NCBI RefSeq assembly: GCF_001277295.1
Contig: NZ_CP011456.1
Location: 3,910,001-3,974,000, forward strand
From: Anabaena sp. WA102
Lineage (GTDB): Bacteria > Cyanobacteriota > Cyanobacteriia > Cyanobacteriales > Nostocaceae
Length of the DNA: 64,000 nucleotides
Reading direction: 5' to 3'
Part shown: one piece after another, positions 26,988 through 36,450 of the stretch
Layout of the letters: each line of letters opens with the position of its first letter
How positions within the stretch are numbered: the first letter of the stretch is position 1
Program-made: the position numbers and the translations under genes
Notes under the pieces: generated by a model
Database searches by the model: none
The model's input: the letters and a program-made list of their open reading frames with translations, nothing else
Told to the model about the DNA's origin: nothing

Positions 26988-28133
26988 CTACTTTGCTTGA
27001 ATGGGTGTCAGGGCTACACCTTTGTAGTAGTATCCTAAAATTTGCAGGTGGTTTGCACCACGTTTTGCTAGTTCGTAAGCTCCCCACTGGCTCATTCCTA
27101 AACCGTGTCCAAAACCTAGTCCTTGGAGAACAAAACCGCCATTTACGTCTTTATTAACAATAAAACGGGTACTTTTAATTCTGAGTGCGGTTCTCACTTC
27201 TTCACCTTGGAGAATTTTAGTCCCTTTATCACCAATAATTTTTAGGGATTTGACACTTTTAAATGGTGAGAGAGTTTCGATGATCATGTCTTTGACATTA
27301 CCGACACCGGAAATTCTGGTGCTAATTTCTCCGGGGGTAAAGGTTTTTACCCAGTTACATTCTTTGATATTTTGATCAAAGTCGGGAACAGCCCGCAGGT
27401 AAGGTTCTTTGCTAGTCCAAACATCTTCGACGTTTTCCGTGTGTCCACCGGAACAAGCGTGAAAGACGGAAAGAATGATTTGGTTGTTGTAGGTGAGGAC
27501 TTTGCCGGCGGTGGTGTCTGCTGCGCTGTAGGTTTTGGGGGATTCACTACTGACACCTTTGTAAATTTGCCAACGGTCTGGACTATCTCCTAAGTCGTAA
27601 AGGGGATTTCTCCGTTGTCTTTCACGTTCATAGAGGGCATAGGTACGGGCTGCTATGGCTTGAGCTTTCAGGGCTTCCTGTGGCCAGCTAGTGTCCATTT
27701 CTCCACCAATGACGCTGTAGAGATATTCTTCTAAATCTACCCAGTTCACAGCGGTTAAACCATTGGCTGTGGGGACTACTAGGGTTCTACCACGAAACCA
27801 GCGATCGCCAATATAAACATATCCCTTCTTGGTGGGTTCTATCCAAAATAACCCGGATTGCCATCTATCTAAAGCTACTCCTCCAGGAACTGCTTGAGCC
27901 GCAAAGGCACTCATTCCCGGTAGTTCTCCAAGAGTCTTACCACTACTATCTTTCACAATAGCGGTTGTGGAAGCACCGACTTTTACCTGTTTGACTTCTC
28001 TTTCAATTGCCACACGCAGAATTACAGATGCTTGTGCAGGAGCAAGTAATACAAACCAGATCAGGATACCTATCCACCAATGTCTACCTTTAATCTCAGA
28101 AAACAAATTGCCTAATAAAAGTTGGAATTTCAT
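26988..28133 (-). CDS. SpoIID/LytB-domain protein
   Basis: A 381-residue exported or membrane-anchored protein. A hydrophobic signal or anchor lies at about residues 20-37 (WWIGILIWFVLLAPAQA). The SpoIID/LytB domain occupies about 130-375: NWVDLEEYLYSVIGGEMDTS, QEALKAQAIAARTYAL, FHACSGGHTENVEDVW and the closing GFGHGLGMSQWGAYELA. SpoIID is a lytic transglycosylase acting on denuded glycan strands in spore formers; LytB proteins enhance amidases. Cyanobacteria do not sporulate in that way, so a cell-wall remodelling role (septum or heterocyst/akinete) is inferred. The gene stands alone. Confidence 0.85.
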   Translation of the reverse strand: MKFQLLLGNLFSEIKGRHWWIGILIWFVLLAPAQASVILRVAIEREVKQVKVGASTTAIVKDSSGKTLGELPGMSAFAAQAVPGGVALDRWQSGLFWIEPTKKGYVYIGDRWFRGRTLVVPTANGLTAVNWVDLEEYLYSVIGGEMDTSWPQEALKAQAIAARTYALYERERQRRNPLYDLGDSPDRWQIYKGVSSESPKTYSAADTTAGKVLTYNNQIILSVFHACSGGHTENVEDVWTSKEPYLRAVPDFDQNIKECNWVKTFTPGEISTRISGVGNVKDMIIETLSPFKSVKSLKIIGDKGTKILQGEEVRTALRIKSTRFIVNKDVNGGFVLQGLGFGHGLGMSQWGAYELAKRGANHLQILGYYYKGVALTPIQAK

Positions 28134-28257
28134 GCTAATTGTTTGATCACAAGCGTCTACTATTCTAGTTCAGCAATTCTCTAAACAGACAGATTGAGAA
28201 CTGGAAACTGGGTAATTTTCTTTCTTCTTTCTTCTTCTAAACTCCTGACTCCTCTTT

Positions 28258-30468
28258 TCAAGGTGTCAATATTTGGGGAGAATCATAAACTTCATTACCA
28301 ACAATGCCAATTAAATTTAACTTGCTTAAAATTTCTGTAGCTTCCATCAATTTATGGGGAGTAACTTTACCAATCCGTCCTACCATAACAATCCCATTAC
28401 ATAAAGAAGCCACAATTCTGCCATCAACTGTATCTAAAACAGAGGGTGCATCTATTAAGACTAAATCATAGTTTAGTTCAAATAAATCCATTAATTCTTG
28501 CATTCGCTCGGAACTCAACAGATTTACCACATCCTCTGGTATGGGACCAGCAGTTAAAACATCAATAGCTGGGTGGATGGGCTGAATGTAAGTATTAAAT
28601 GATGTATTGATATCATCAACCAGTAATAAGGATAAACCCCAATCATTGGTCAGCCCTAGAGTTTTATGTAAACTGGGAGAACGCAAATTAGCATCAATTA
28701 TTAATACTCTTTGGTGCATTCGAGCCGCACTAGATCCTAACCCTAAAGCCAAAGTTGTTTTTCCTTCTCCTGGTAGTGCAGAAGTTAACATCAATGATTT
28801 TAAAGGTAGAGAATTATTTAACATCTGAATATTCTGGTAAATAATATCCAATGTTTTATGATTCGGCAAATTTTTGATAATTCCTGGATGAGAAATATCT
28901 ACATTTTTAGATTTATCTCTAACTATAGATTTTAGTTGGTTTGTCCAACTATTTTGACGTTTTCCTAATCTTGGTACTGACCCCAATAACTGAATATTGG
29001 TCAAATTTTGTAAATCCTGAGTATAGAAAATTGCATTATTAAATTTTTCCCAAATTAAGGCTGCTGCTAAACCCAATATTGGCCCCATTAATATTCCTCC
29101 AAAAATTAGTAACCAGCGTAAATTACCTATATGTATTCCTAAAGCGGGTTCTTCTAAAATTTGCCAATTAAAACCTTCTTGAGCAATTTTGACACCTAAT
29201 GAATTTTGCGCTTGCGTCAATTGTTGCAGTGTTTTGCGATAAATTTCTATATTGGCAACTAACCTCTTGTATTCTGTAATTAAACTTGGATATGTATTCA
29301 GTAAAGAACGAATTTCTTGTTCGGATTCTGCTAAATCACGATCATGAGCAATTAGTCCTAATGCGTTCATTTTTAATTGAGTTAAATCATTTTCTACCTT
29401 TGGAATGATTTGTTTTGATAATTTTGATTTACTATTGATAGTAATAGTTTTATTTTGTCCTTGTTGTTGTAATAGTGTACTGATAATTTGCTGTTTCTGC
29501 TTCAGTTGTTGGATGATAGGATGTTTTTCTGTATAAAGAAAACGAGCTTGCGTTAAGGCTTGTTCTGTTTGCTTAAATTCACTAATTAAGGCTTGATTTT
29601 GGCTAGATTCCGGGGAATCATTCATATTTATGTTATTTTGACTGGAAGACTCAATTGCTTGTTCTAGGCTGTTATGTCTAATTTGGACATCTTGCAGTTG
29701 AGCGCGAGTTGTTTGCCGCTGTTTTTGAATATCTGCTAAAGACTGTAATAAAATTTGACTTTGTAAAACTGGATCAATTAAACTATTTTGTTGACGAAAT
29801 TTTTCTAATTTTTTCTCGGCTTTTAATACATCTTTTTGCAGTTGCGGTATATGGTTATTAACAAAAGCTAATGCTTGATTAATCCGCTGATTTTTTTGAT
29901 CGGTATTATAGTCCTGATATACTTTCTCTAAAGCTTGTAATACTCTTTTTGTCCTGAGAGGATCTTTGTCTATAAAAGAGAGTAAAAATACTTGGGTAAA
30001 ATTTTGATTAACTCCTGTATCTACTGGTAACTGAGTTAGTCCTAAAGATGAAACTTCATCAATTTTGCTGTTATTATAAATATCTTCTATGGTCATTTGT
30101 GGGTAATCAGCATGAAGTAAATTTACAGTTTTCTGTAGTAATTTACTACTCAGCATTAATTTAACTTGACTACTGTAGTCAATGGATGATAGCTGCGGTT
30201 TACGTAAGTCTTCTGTTATCTTTTCGATTTTACTATTTGGTAAAGATTTATCTGAATTATAACTTACCAATATTTGCATATAGCTTTGATAAGTTGGTTT
30301 AGTAGTGACAGCTATTAGACTTGTTACTGACATGACTGCGCAGGAAATCCCTAATATTAACCACCGATGATAAAGTGCAATTGGAACTATTTTTTTGATA
30401 TCAATTACCCTATGTGTAGAGCTAGTAAGTAATTTTTTCAATGTTATCACATTTGTAGCCACAATCAT
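28258..30468 (-). CDS. Wzc-type polysaccharide co-polymerase / BY-kinase
   Basis: About 736 residues. An N-terminal Wzz-type chain-length domain is framed by membrane segments at about residues 33-54 and 447-469, with a long periplasmic coiled coil between. A cytoplasmic BY-kinase domain follows with Walker A LPGEGKTTLALGLG, Walker A' VLIIDANLR and Walker B YDLVLIDAPSVLD. It should control export and polymer length of an exopolysaccharide. The C-terminus (DSPQILTP) lacks the tyrosine cluster typical of autophosphorylating members. ATG 30468, with AGAGG just upstream, is chosen over a TTG seven codons earlier. No other capsule genes are near. Confidence 0.85.
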   Translation of the reverse strand: MIVATNVITLKKLLTSSTHRVIDIKKIVPIALYHRWLILGISCAVMSVTSLIAVTTKPTYQSYMQILVSYNSDKSLPNSKIEKITEDLRKPQLSSIDYSSQVKLMLSSKLLQKTVNLLHADYPQMTIEDIYNNSKIDEVSSLGLTQLPVDTGVNQNFTQVFLLSFIDKDPLRTKRVLQALEKVYQDYNTDQKNQRINQALAFVNNHIPQLQKDVLKAEKKLEKFRQQNSLIDPVLQSQILLQSLADIQKQRQTTRAQLQDVQIRHNSLEQAIESSSQNNINMNDSPESSQNQALISEFKQTEQALTQARFLYTEKHPIIQQLKQKQQIISTLLQQQGQNKTITINSKSKLSKQIIPKVENDLTQLKMNALGLIAHDRDLAESEQEIRSLLNTYPSLITEYKRLVANIEIYRKTLQQLTQAQNSLGVKIAQEGFNWQILEEPALGIHIGNLRWLLIFGGILMGPILGLAAALIWEKFNNAIFYTQDLQNLTNIQLLGSVPRLGKRQNSWTNQLKSIVRDKSKNVDISHPGIIKNLPNHKTLDIIYQNIQMLNNSLPLKSLMLTSALPGEGKTTLALGLGSSAARMHQRVLIIDANLRSPSLHKTLGLTNDWGLSLLLVDDINTSFNTYIQPIHPAIDVLTAGPIPEDVVNLLSSERMQELMDLFELNYDLVLIDAPSVLDTVDGRIVASLCNGIVMVGRIGKVTPHKLMEATEILSKLNLIGIVGNEVYDSPQILTP

Positions 30469-30699
30469 ATTCCTCTCAAATTGCAACAATATATCTGGAA
30501 GAAGATGATAATTAGAAAACTTTTAGAGATATTTGATACTCAGTGTTTTCTGGTTAATAATCAATACTTATTCTTCCTATGATTACAGATATACTTAACA
30601 GAAAGTATTCAGCAAGTAGTTCTTGGCTAATACCTTCAAGCAGGTATATGTCTAATCAGTGTGAGGAACATAAATTTTCTGCAAATATTGTGGAAATAT

Positions 30700-30810
30700 T
30701 TATCTTGCAGAGGCTAATTTATCAGCAATGCGGGTAGTTTCTGGTAAGCGATATTTTGGTGTGCAGTGTAATACATATTCAATTGCTGTTGGTAAGCTAA
30801 TCCGATGACC
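30700..30810 (-). pseudogene. nfi: C-terminal remnant of endonuclease V
   Basis: On the minus strand the frame from 30810 to the TAA at 30700 reads GHRISLPTAIEYVLHC, then TPKYRLPETTRIADKLASAR. This matches the C-terminal end of endonuclease V, where I/VSL..A...VL.C/A...YRLPE.TR.AD..AS is conserved. The rest of the gene is absent: the homology stops exactly at a family F terminal repeat (CTAGTAGTCTGTCAA, 30812-30826). Endonuclease V cleaves next to deaminated bases such as inosine; this copy cannot be functional. Confidence 0.7.
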
Positions 30811-30892
30811 ACTAGTAGTCTGTCAACCCGAAAATGACGGGTGAAGGCAAGCAGGGGGAGAAGAGAGGCAGAGGGGGCAGGGGAGGGAAGAA

Positions 30893-31044
30893 CAGTCTCT
30901 GACTGGGAATGAGACGACTTGAGTTCTTTGCGGGATAGATGTTTTACGTTAAGTTGACACCAATAAGCTTTTGGTTTACCCCTACAAATCAAGGTTTTTT
31001 GTAATTTTATAAAAGTCCATGTTCCAACTGTTTTGAGTATAAAA
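30893..31044. repeat. Half copy of the family A palindromic element
   Basis: From TCTCTGACTGGGAATGAG to CCAACTGTTTTGAGTATA the sequence matches one half of the element at 3251-3600, including the TTAAGTTGACACCAATAAGC and CCCCTACAAATC parts with several substitutions. The partner arm is missing. Confidence 0.75.
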
Positions 31045-31078
31045 AAAAGCAAGCTGTTAAAACTTGCTCTTTCTATAA

Positions 31079-31150
31079 CTGGGGCGCTAGGATTCGAACC
31101 TAGGGATGGCGGGACCAAAACCCACTGCCTTACCACTTGGCTACGCCCCA
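31079..31150 (-). tRNA. tRNA-Gln (anticodon TTG)
   Basis: On the minus strand a 72-base cloverleaf can be drawn: acceptor TGGGGCG/CGCCCCA, D-arm GCCAAGTGGTAAGGC, anticodon arm GTGGGTTTTGGTCCCGC with anticodon TTG, and T-arm CTAGGTTCGAATCCTAG. The discriminator is G, as expected for glutamine. CCA is not encoded. All stems pair well. Confidence 0.95.
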
Positions 31151-31246
31151 ACGAATTCACTATAGAGAATATAGCAGTTCTCTTCAGATAATGTCAAGTG
31201 TTTTGGGAAAAAAGATTTTGCTGACTTAGGAAATAGATCCCAAATA

Positions 31247-31277
31247 GATCCCCGACTTCTTGAAGAAGTCGGGGATC
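31247..31277. repeat. Palindromic repeat, probable bidirectional terminator
   Basis: GATCCCCGACTTCTT and AAGAAGTCGGGGATC form a strong hairpin. Near-identical hairpins occur at 33795-33827 and 50104-50136, each just beyond a minus-strand gene end. Confidence 0.75.
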
Positions 31278-31290
31278 TGCCGGGGTGTGG

Positions 31291-32103
31291 TTAAAATACA
31301 CGATGCTGTAGGGATGGCATTTGGCGACGAACTTGTTCTAGTCGGGTGGGTTTGATTTCGGCGATCGCCACTCCTGGTTTTTCCCCAGCGTCTGCTAAAA
31401 TGACACCCCAAGGGTCAATAATCATGGCGTGTCCATGAGTTTGGCGACGGTCATAATTAGTACCAGTTTGGGCGGGAGCAATAACGTAACAGGTATTTTC
31501 TATCGCCCTAGATTGGAGTAATACTTGCCAATGGTCTTTACCAGTAAAAGCCGTAAAGGCTGCGGGAACAAATAGAATATCTGCGCCTTGATTGGATAGA
31601 TGTCGGTACAGTTCGGGAAAGCGAACATCATAGCAAATAGAAAGGCCAATTTTCCCTAACTCCGGGGAAGCGTAAACGGGAGGTAATTCAAGTCCAGCCA
31701 TGACGGTGCTGGATTCTTGATAGGTATTACCATCAGGGACATTGACATCAAATAAATGGACTTTTTGGTAACGGGCGAGTTCTTGACCGTTGGCATTTAT
31801 CAGTAATGCTGTATTATAAACTTTACCACTACTATCTACAGGGATAGGGAAGCCGCCGCCGAGAATGGTAACTTGAAAGCGTTGTGCCATTTTTTGGAGA
31901 AATGTTTCCGTTGCTTGAGCGATCGCATTTCCTTGAGCTAGTTTATCCTTTTCTTCCCCCATAAAAGAGAAATTTTCTGGTAAACCCACCAACTCTGCAC
32001 CTTGACGCACAGCCAAATCAATTAATTCTTCTGCTTGTGCCAAATTTTTTTGTAAATCAGGCACACTGGTCATTTGAATAGCGGCGGCTAAATAAGACTT
32101 CAT
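31291..32103 (-). CDS. Carbon-nitrogen hydrolase (Nit1/deaminated glutathione amidase type)
   Basis: A 270-residue nitrilase-superfamily hydrolase. The catalytic triad is visible: Glu in VGLPENFSFMG, Lys in RYQKVHLFDVN and Cys in GLSICYDVRFPELYR. The sequence and length fit the Nit1/NIT branch, which hydrolyses deaminated glutathione or omega-amides of 2-oxo acids as metabolite repair. The start is set at ATG 32103 (MKSYLAAAIQMTS), because the domain begins there; a longer frame adds 19 unrelated residues. It stands alone, followed by a palindromic terminator-like repeat. Confidence 0.88.
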   Translation of the reverse strand: MKSYLAAAIQMTSVPDLQKNLAQAEELIDLAVRQGAELVGLPENFSFMGEEKDKLAQGNAIAQATETFLQKMAQRFQVTILGGGFPIPVDSSGKVYNTALLINANGQELARYQKVHLFDVNVPDGNTYQESSTVMAGLELPPVYASPELGKIGLSICYDVRFPELYRHLSNQGADILFVPAAFTAFTGKDHWQVLLQSRAIENTCYVIAPAQTGTNYDRRQTHGHAMIIDPWGVILADAGEKPGVAIAEIKPTRLEQVRRQMPSLQHRVF

Positions 32104-32223
32104 AGATTCAAGAACAAACGGTAGATTGAGACAATTATAGATATCTAAATATATCCTCATATCATTCCATTTTAAACAAAAAGTAGGGGCGGGGTTTCCC
32201 CGGACAATTTCTCCCCCCAGAAA

Positions 32224-32940
32224 TTAAAAGTCTCTCAAAAATCGTTTCTTCAAAGTCAAGGGGACATTTTTCGCCATTTCTAAACCTTCCACATTTTGCC
32301 AATTAGTTTTTTCATCCCAACGAATAGCGCCAAAGGTATTATCGCTAAATATAGCAGCAATTCGTTTTGCTAAAAGTCTGGCTGGATATTTACCCAAATA
32401 GTCAGATATCAACCTTGTGGATAATAATTGATTAAATGCTACTGCTAATTCAGATTCATAAAAACATTCAATGGTCTGGATAGCAGTTTGTTCATCTAAT
32501 TCAATATTATTGATAGTTGCTAATATTTTTCCTAATTCTTCATTTTTATCGGGGTGATCATAGTTTAAAGAAGGGTATAAAGATAAAATATCCCGGATGC
32601 TTTCTAAATAGGCAACTTGACTAATAATAGATATGTAATCTGCTAAAGTAGGCGTTTCTTGAGAAAGATCACGATAAGATTTGAGAACAGCCACTCCCAG
32701 GGATAAGAATGATAATTCTCCAGTTATTATTGGGGTTAATGGTGAACACAATACATCTAATAAAGAAGATGAATTTTGCAGTAACAGTTGCAAAATTTCT
32801 AAATTAGCACCTTGTGATTGAATGGCTGTTGCTACTTCTAAAACTACTTCACCTGTTGCGGTGGTTGTATTAATACTTTCTGCTGTCACTGAGAAAGCTT
32901 GACGAAATTGATACCAAATATTTGATAGAGATTTTTTCAT
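32224..32940 (-). CDS. Hypothetical helical protein, 238 residues
   Basis: Not recognised. The protein is predicted largely helical, with alternating hydrophobic and polar stretches (VVLEVATAIQSQGANLEILQ, IITGELSFLSLGVAVLKSYR). No signal peptide, clear membrane segment or catalytic motif was seen. The beginning MKKSLSNIWYQFRQAF and the overall helical layout resemble N-terminal helical domains placed before NACHT/STAND ATPases in cyanobacteria, but no ATPase domain follows. It could be a stand-alone relative or a truncated gene. The neighbours (nitrilase and HAD genes) do not point to a pathway. Confidence 0.55.
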   Translation of the reverse strand: MKKSLSNIWYQFRQAFSVTAESINTTTATGEVVLEVATAIQSQGANLEILQLLLQNSSSLLDVLCSPLTPIITGELSFLSLGVAVLKSYRDLSQETPTLADYISIISQVAYLESIRDILSLYPSLNYDHPDKNEELGKILATINNIELDEQTAIQTIECFYESELAVAFNQLLSTRLISDYLGKYPARLLAKRIAAIFSDNTFGAIRWDEKTNWQNVEGLEMAKNVPLTLKKRFLRDF

Positions 32941-33064
32941 TACTCAAACTAGTTAAAAATATAATTTATAGGTTAACAGTAATCACTTGTAAATATAGCT
33001 ATATATAAAATTTTTGCAAGAAAAATTTACACCACAAACCTATATTCACCGTATAATTACGGTA

Positions 33065-33718
33065 TTAGACGGTGGGATTACGGTTAATCCAAACGCCTCT
33101 GATTCCTGCCGATTTAGCCCCATAATAATCATCTGTTATGCTGTCACCAATGTGCCATGCTTCTTCTGCTGAACATTTATGCTTGTTTAAAGCAATTTTA
33201 AATATTTCTGGATCTGGTTTAGCGGCACGAACTTGAGTGGAAATGGTGACAGAGGAAAAGTATTCTCTGAGTCTTAAACCTTGCAATACTAAATATAAAC
33301 GAGAATCAAAATTAGATAATACTCCTAATTCAACTCCTAAGCGTCGCCAGTTCATTAACGCCAAAGTTACATCAGGATAAACATACCAAGGTTCAGGAGT
33401 TCCAAAGTGGATATAAAGTTCGGTAAAAAAAGCGGTAAAATCGGTAAATTCTTGGAGAACACCGGCACCTTCAAAGGTATTTAAGGCAATTATCCGCCAC
33501 CAATCGTATTCACGCTGGGGAATATCTCTGATATCTGCATCAAGAAATATCGGTGGTGGTGAGGCTTTGAAGCTTTTGACAAAGTTTTGATCTAAAATTT
33601 GGGCGGAAACTTCTACACCAAATTCTTGGGCGATTTGTCGGTAAATTTCCCCAACACTACCTTTAATCCCAAACAATGTACCAACAGCATCTACAAAAAT
33701 AACTTTAGGCTTTTTCAT
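33065..33718 (-). CDS. HAD-IA family hydrolase (HDHD3/REG-2-like)
   Basis: A 217-residue haloacid-dehalogenase-type protein. Motif I is VIFVDAVGTLFG: the nucleophile Asp is present but the usual second Asp (general acid) is Val, as in the REG-2/HDHD3 branch. Motif II is GVLSNFD, motif III Lys lies in AAKPDPEIF, and motif IV is WHIGDSITDDYYGAKSAGIRG. Between motifs I and II is a helical cap domain. Substrate unknown; members are mostly small-molecule phosphatases. The gene is complete and lies between unrelated genes, with the palindromic repeat at 33795 upstream. Confidence 0.85.
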   Translation of the reverse strand: MKKPKVIFVDAVGTLFGIKGSVGEIYRQIAQEFGVEVSAQILDQNFVKSFKASPPPIFLDADIRDIPQREYDWWRIIALNTFEGAGVLQEFTDFTAFFTELYIHFGTPEPWYVYPDVTLALMNWRRLGVELGVLSNFDSRLYLVLQGLRLREYFSSVTISTQVRAAKPDPEIFKIALNKHKCSAEEAWHIGDSITDDYYGAKSAGIRGVWINRNPTV

Positions 33719-33794
33719 AAGAATTAATACTTTAGTCCGCAGCAGTCGCTAAATACATAGCCATAATATCTGAATTTGTCTAGTTTACCATTTC

Positions 33795-33827
33795 AGATCC
33801 CCGACTTCTTTGAGAAGTCGGGGATCT
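33795..33827. repeat. Palindromic repeat, probable terminator
   Basis: AGATCCCCGACTTCT and AGAAGTCGGGGATCT form a hairpin, followed on the minus strand side by the HAD gene region and lying 10 bases after the oxidoreductase stop. Same family as 31247 and 50104. Confidence 0.75.
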
Positions 33828-33836
33828 TTAATTTAA

Positions 33837-35030
33837 TTACTTGGAAATGGCTTCTATTATGGGGCTAACTAACCAATTAAACCCGACTTTTAATTGATGA
33901 TTTAATGTGGGTAAACGATACAGATACGCTAGACGACGGGCTAAGTATGCAAAAGAACCATCTAATTGCACACCTAACCCGGTGAGGGTGGCGTTATCTA
34001 TTCCTAAAGCCATCATTTCTCCTAATGGTTGATAGCGGAAGGGGAGGAGGGGACGATTGGTAATAGTAGCCCAGATATTCCAAGCGGTATAATCGGCTTG
34101 TTGAAAGGCGACTTGGGCGGTGGCGGGGACTTGTTTTCCGTCTGCGTCGAGACAGTCGGCTAAGTCTCCTAAAGCAAAGATTTCGGGATGTTCTATGGCT
34201 TGTAATTGCGGTGTGGTGGTGATTTGTCCACGCTGATTTTGCTTGAGGGGTAAGGCTGTGACAACTGGAGAAACTTTTGTTCCCACTGTCCAAATGACTA
34301 CATCTACGGGAATGGTATCTACTTGATTTTTATACTCCAGAGAGATGCTATTTTGATCAATTGCTGCTACTTTGGTTTCTAAGTCAATAAATACGCCTTT
34401 GCTATCTAAGGCTTTTTTGGCGGCTTCACGGTTAAATTCTGGGGAAGTGCGGAGAATTTGGTCGCTGAGTTCAATCAGGCGGAAACGTCCTTTTTCGCCG
34501 ATTCTATCTGCTAGTTTACAGGCTAATTCTACGCCGCTGTAACCTGCACCAACTATGGCGACACGGATTTTTTCGGGCTTTGCTGCTTCGAGAATTCGCA
34601 GCCGTTCTTCTAATTTGTAGGCATCAGTAATAGTACGGAAAGGGTAAGCATGAGTGGCAGCACCGGGAACTAAATCTAGGGGTGTTTCGCCACCTAATGC
34701 TAAGACTAAGCGGTCATAATTTAGTTCTGATTTATCTTGTAATTGAACTGTTTGCTTGTTAATGTCTATTGTGGAAACAGCAGCTTGGTGGAACTGGATT
34801 CCTGTTCCTTGCAGTAGTTCTGAGTATGGTGGGGCGATTTCCCAGGTTTGGAGTTCTCTGGTGAGGAGTTCGTAAAGCAGGGGAGAAAAGACAAAGCGAT
34901 CGCTCTGATCTACTAAAATAATCTCAGGTTTGGGTGTAGATTCCCAGGGTAATTGGCTTAAACGAAGCGCGGTGTAGAGTCCACCAAAGCCACCGCCTAG
35001 TATACAAATTTTTGTAGTTGCTTGAGTCAT
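33837..35030 (-). CDS. Type II NADH dehydrogenase-like FAD oxidoreductase
   Basis: A 397-residue flavoprotein. FAD-binding motif KICILGGGFGGLYTAL at the N-terminus, a second Rossmann motif for NAD(P)H at VAIVGAGYSGVELACKLAD (about residues 158-176), and the second FAD contact EIFALGDLADCLD near 285. This is the NDH-2 plan: electrons pass from NADH through FAD to quinone without proton pumping, at the cytoplasmic side of the membrane. The C-terminal part is hydrophobic/amphipathic but has no clear transmembrane helix, consistent with peripheral binding. The gene is not in an operon. Confidence 0.88.
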   Translation of the reverse strand: MTQATTKICILGGGFGGLYTALRLSQLPWESTPKPEIILVDQSDRFVFSPLLYELLTRELQTWEIAPPYSELLQGTGIQFHQAAVSTIDINKQTVQLQDKSELNYDRLVLALGGETPLDLVPGAATHAYPFRTITDAYKLEERLRILEAAKPEKIRVAIVGAGYSGVELACKLADRIGEKGRFRLIELSDQILRTSPEFNREAAKKALDSKGVFIDLETKVAAIDQNSISLEYKNQVDTIPVDVVIWTVGTKVSPVVTALPLKQNQRGQITTTPQLQAIEHPEIFALGDLADCLDADGKQVPATAQVAFQQADYTAWNIWATITNRPLLPFRYQPLGEMMALGIDNATLTGLGVQLDGSFAYLARRLAYLYRLPTLNHQLKVGFNWLVSPIIEAISK

Positions 35031-35250
35031 AATTTTTTTAGGCGCTAAATCCCAGTCAGATATTTATTTTAGTGTAATGTTTTATTACGGTTTCTTGCCA
35101 TTAACCGACAATCCTGATATCTATCTTCATGCAAATCAAGACAAATGGTAATTTTATTTAAGAATCAAGATTTGAACGCAGATAAACGCAAATAAACGCA
35201 GATGAATTAATAGATTGAATAATTCTGTGTTAAATGTTTTCCATGACAAA

Positions 35251-36384
35251 CTACATAGTCGCTAATACAAATTCTCCTTCGTTAACAGAGTTATTTATTG
35301 ATGTATCATAAACCAAGCCTGTTTTCTCTGCATGAACATGAATAGTTATGGGTAATTCACCAATTTTATTGAATGTCAGAACTTGATATAGCAAATCTCC
35401 CTGATTTACTGAAGTACCTAATTCAGCTTTAGATAAAATCATTCCTCCTACGGGACTCCAATATTTTTTTAGTTGACTAAGTGAACGAAAGTTGGTTTGA
35501 TGAGATATAGTTTTTGATTGGGTAAATTCCTGTATTGCTAAAATACCTTTTTGAGTTAAATAATTTTTAATTCCGCTCACTCCTTTAGTTACTGAATCTG
35601 GATTCATTTGCATTCCTGTTCCTAATTCTAAAGTCCATGCTTCTTTATCAAATATCATTTTTTGTCCGGTTAATTTTAATAAAGCATTCTCTAAAGCTAA
35701 CCAGGGTTTTATGAATGATTCATCAAAAGCATCACCATCATATTCATCAAATAAAATGGCATAATTGAGGAGAAATAAATTGGCACTTTCTTCTCGATTT
35801 CGGAAATAATAAAGGTATTCTATTCCTTCTCCAGTGTGACTATGTAAATCAATGACGTAATCTGCATCGAAAGAAAGAGATTGCAGCTTGTAGCGATATT
35901 TATCAGTTAGTTGTACACTACTAGGGGCATTGATTTTATCTAAAAGACTATCGAAACTAGATTTAATTTTTTGGGAAAAGTTATATTTAATTGTACCTAT
36001 ATCTAAACCAATTTGAGAACGGGCAAATTCTTCTATGTCATCATGTTGTTTTTCATAATCCCAAAAAATTCTATTCCAATTTTGACTATCATAAATATTG
36101 AATCTACCCGTAGAAAAATTATGAGTTCGCTGGTTAACAGCTAAGGGATTACAAACAGGTACAAGCCAAACTTCTCCTATTATCTGAGTATTATTTAATG
36201 TCGTTAAGAAATCAATGATTTGGTAAATGACAGCATTACCAACAATTTCCGCACCGTGTAAGTTAGATTGGATATATACTTTTTTACCAGATTTAGCACC
36301 AATAAATTTATATACCTGGAGAGAAAGAAACTCCCCAGAAGCAAGTTGAAAAAGGGGAATAGTGGAAATAGTAGGAATCATCAA
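35251..36384 (-). CDS. Zinc hydrolase, succinylglutamate desuccinylase/aspartoacylase type (candidate CgnD counterpart)
   Basis: A 377-residue M14-like hydrolase. Zinc ligands appear as H-x-x-E in SNLHGAEIVGNAV and His in VIDLHSHTGEG; a conserved Arg lies in NQRTHNFSTGRFN. The C-terminal about 90 residues form the beta domain typical of AstE/AspA relatives (PVGGMILSKAELGTSVNQGD). In the crocagin pathway a hydrolase, CgnD, frees the modified core from the leader. Position at the end of the candidate RiPP cluster, on the same strand as the exporter, suggests that role. A general amide-hydrolase function unrelated to the cluster is possible. Confidence 0.75.
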   Translation of the reverse strand: MMIPTISTIPLFQLASGEFLSLQVYKFIGAKSGKKVYIQSNLHGAEIVGNAVIYQIIDFLTTLNNTQIIGEVWLVPVCNPLAVNQRTHNFSTGRFNIYDSQNWNRIFWDYEKQHDDIEEFARSQIGLDIGTIKYNFSQKIKSSFDSLLDKINAPSSVQLTDKYRYKLQSLSFDADYVIDLHSHTGEGIEYLYYFRNREESANLFLLNYAILFDEYDGDAFDESFIKPWLALENALLKLTGQKMIFDKEAWTLELGTGMQMNPDSVTKGVSGIKNYLTQKGILAIQEFTQSKTISHQTNFRSLSQLKKYWSPVGGMILSKAELGTSVNQGDLLYQVLTFNKIGELPITIHVHAEKTGLVYDTSINNSVNEGEFVLATM

Positions 36385-36450
36385 TCAAATCCTGATCTTC
36401 GTAAAACTATTGAACAGTTTACTACTTAATTTTGATGATTGAATCGGTGT

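Noticed and set aside
30714..31160. 148-codon frame over the endonuclease V remnant, repeat and tRNA-Gln
   Set aside because: It is antisense to nothing real but uses a different frame from the endonuclease V remnant and reads through a tRNA and a repeat.
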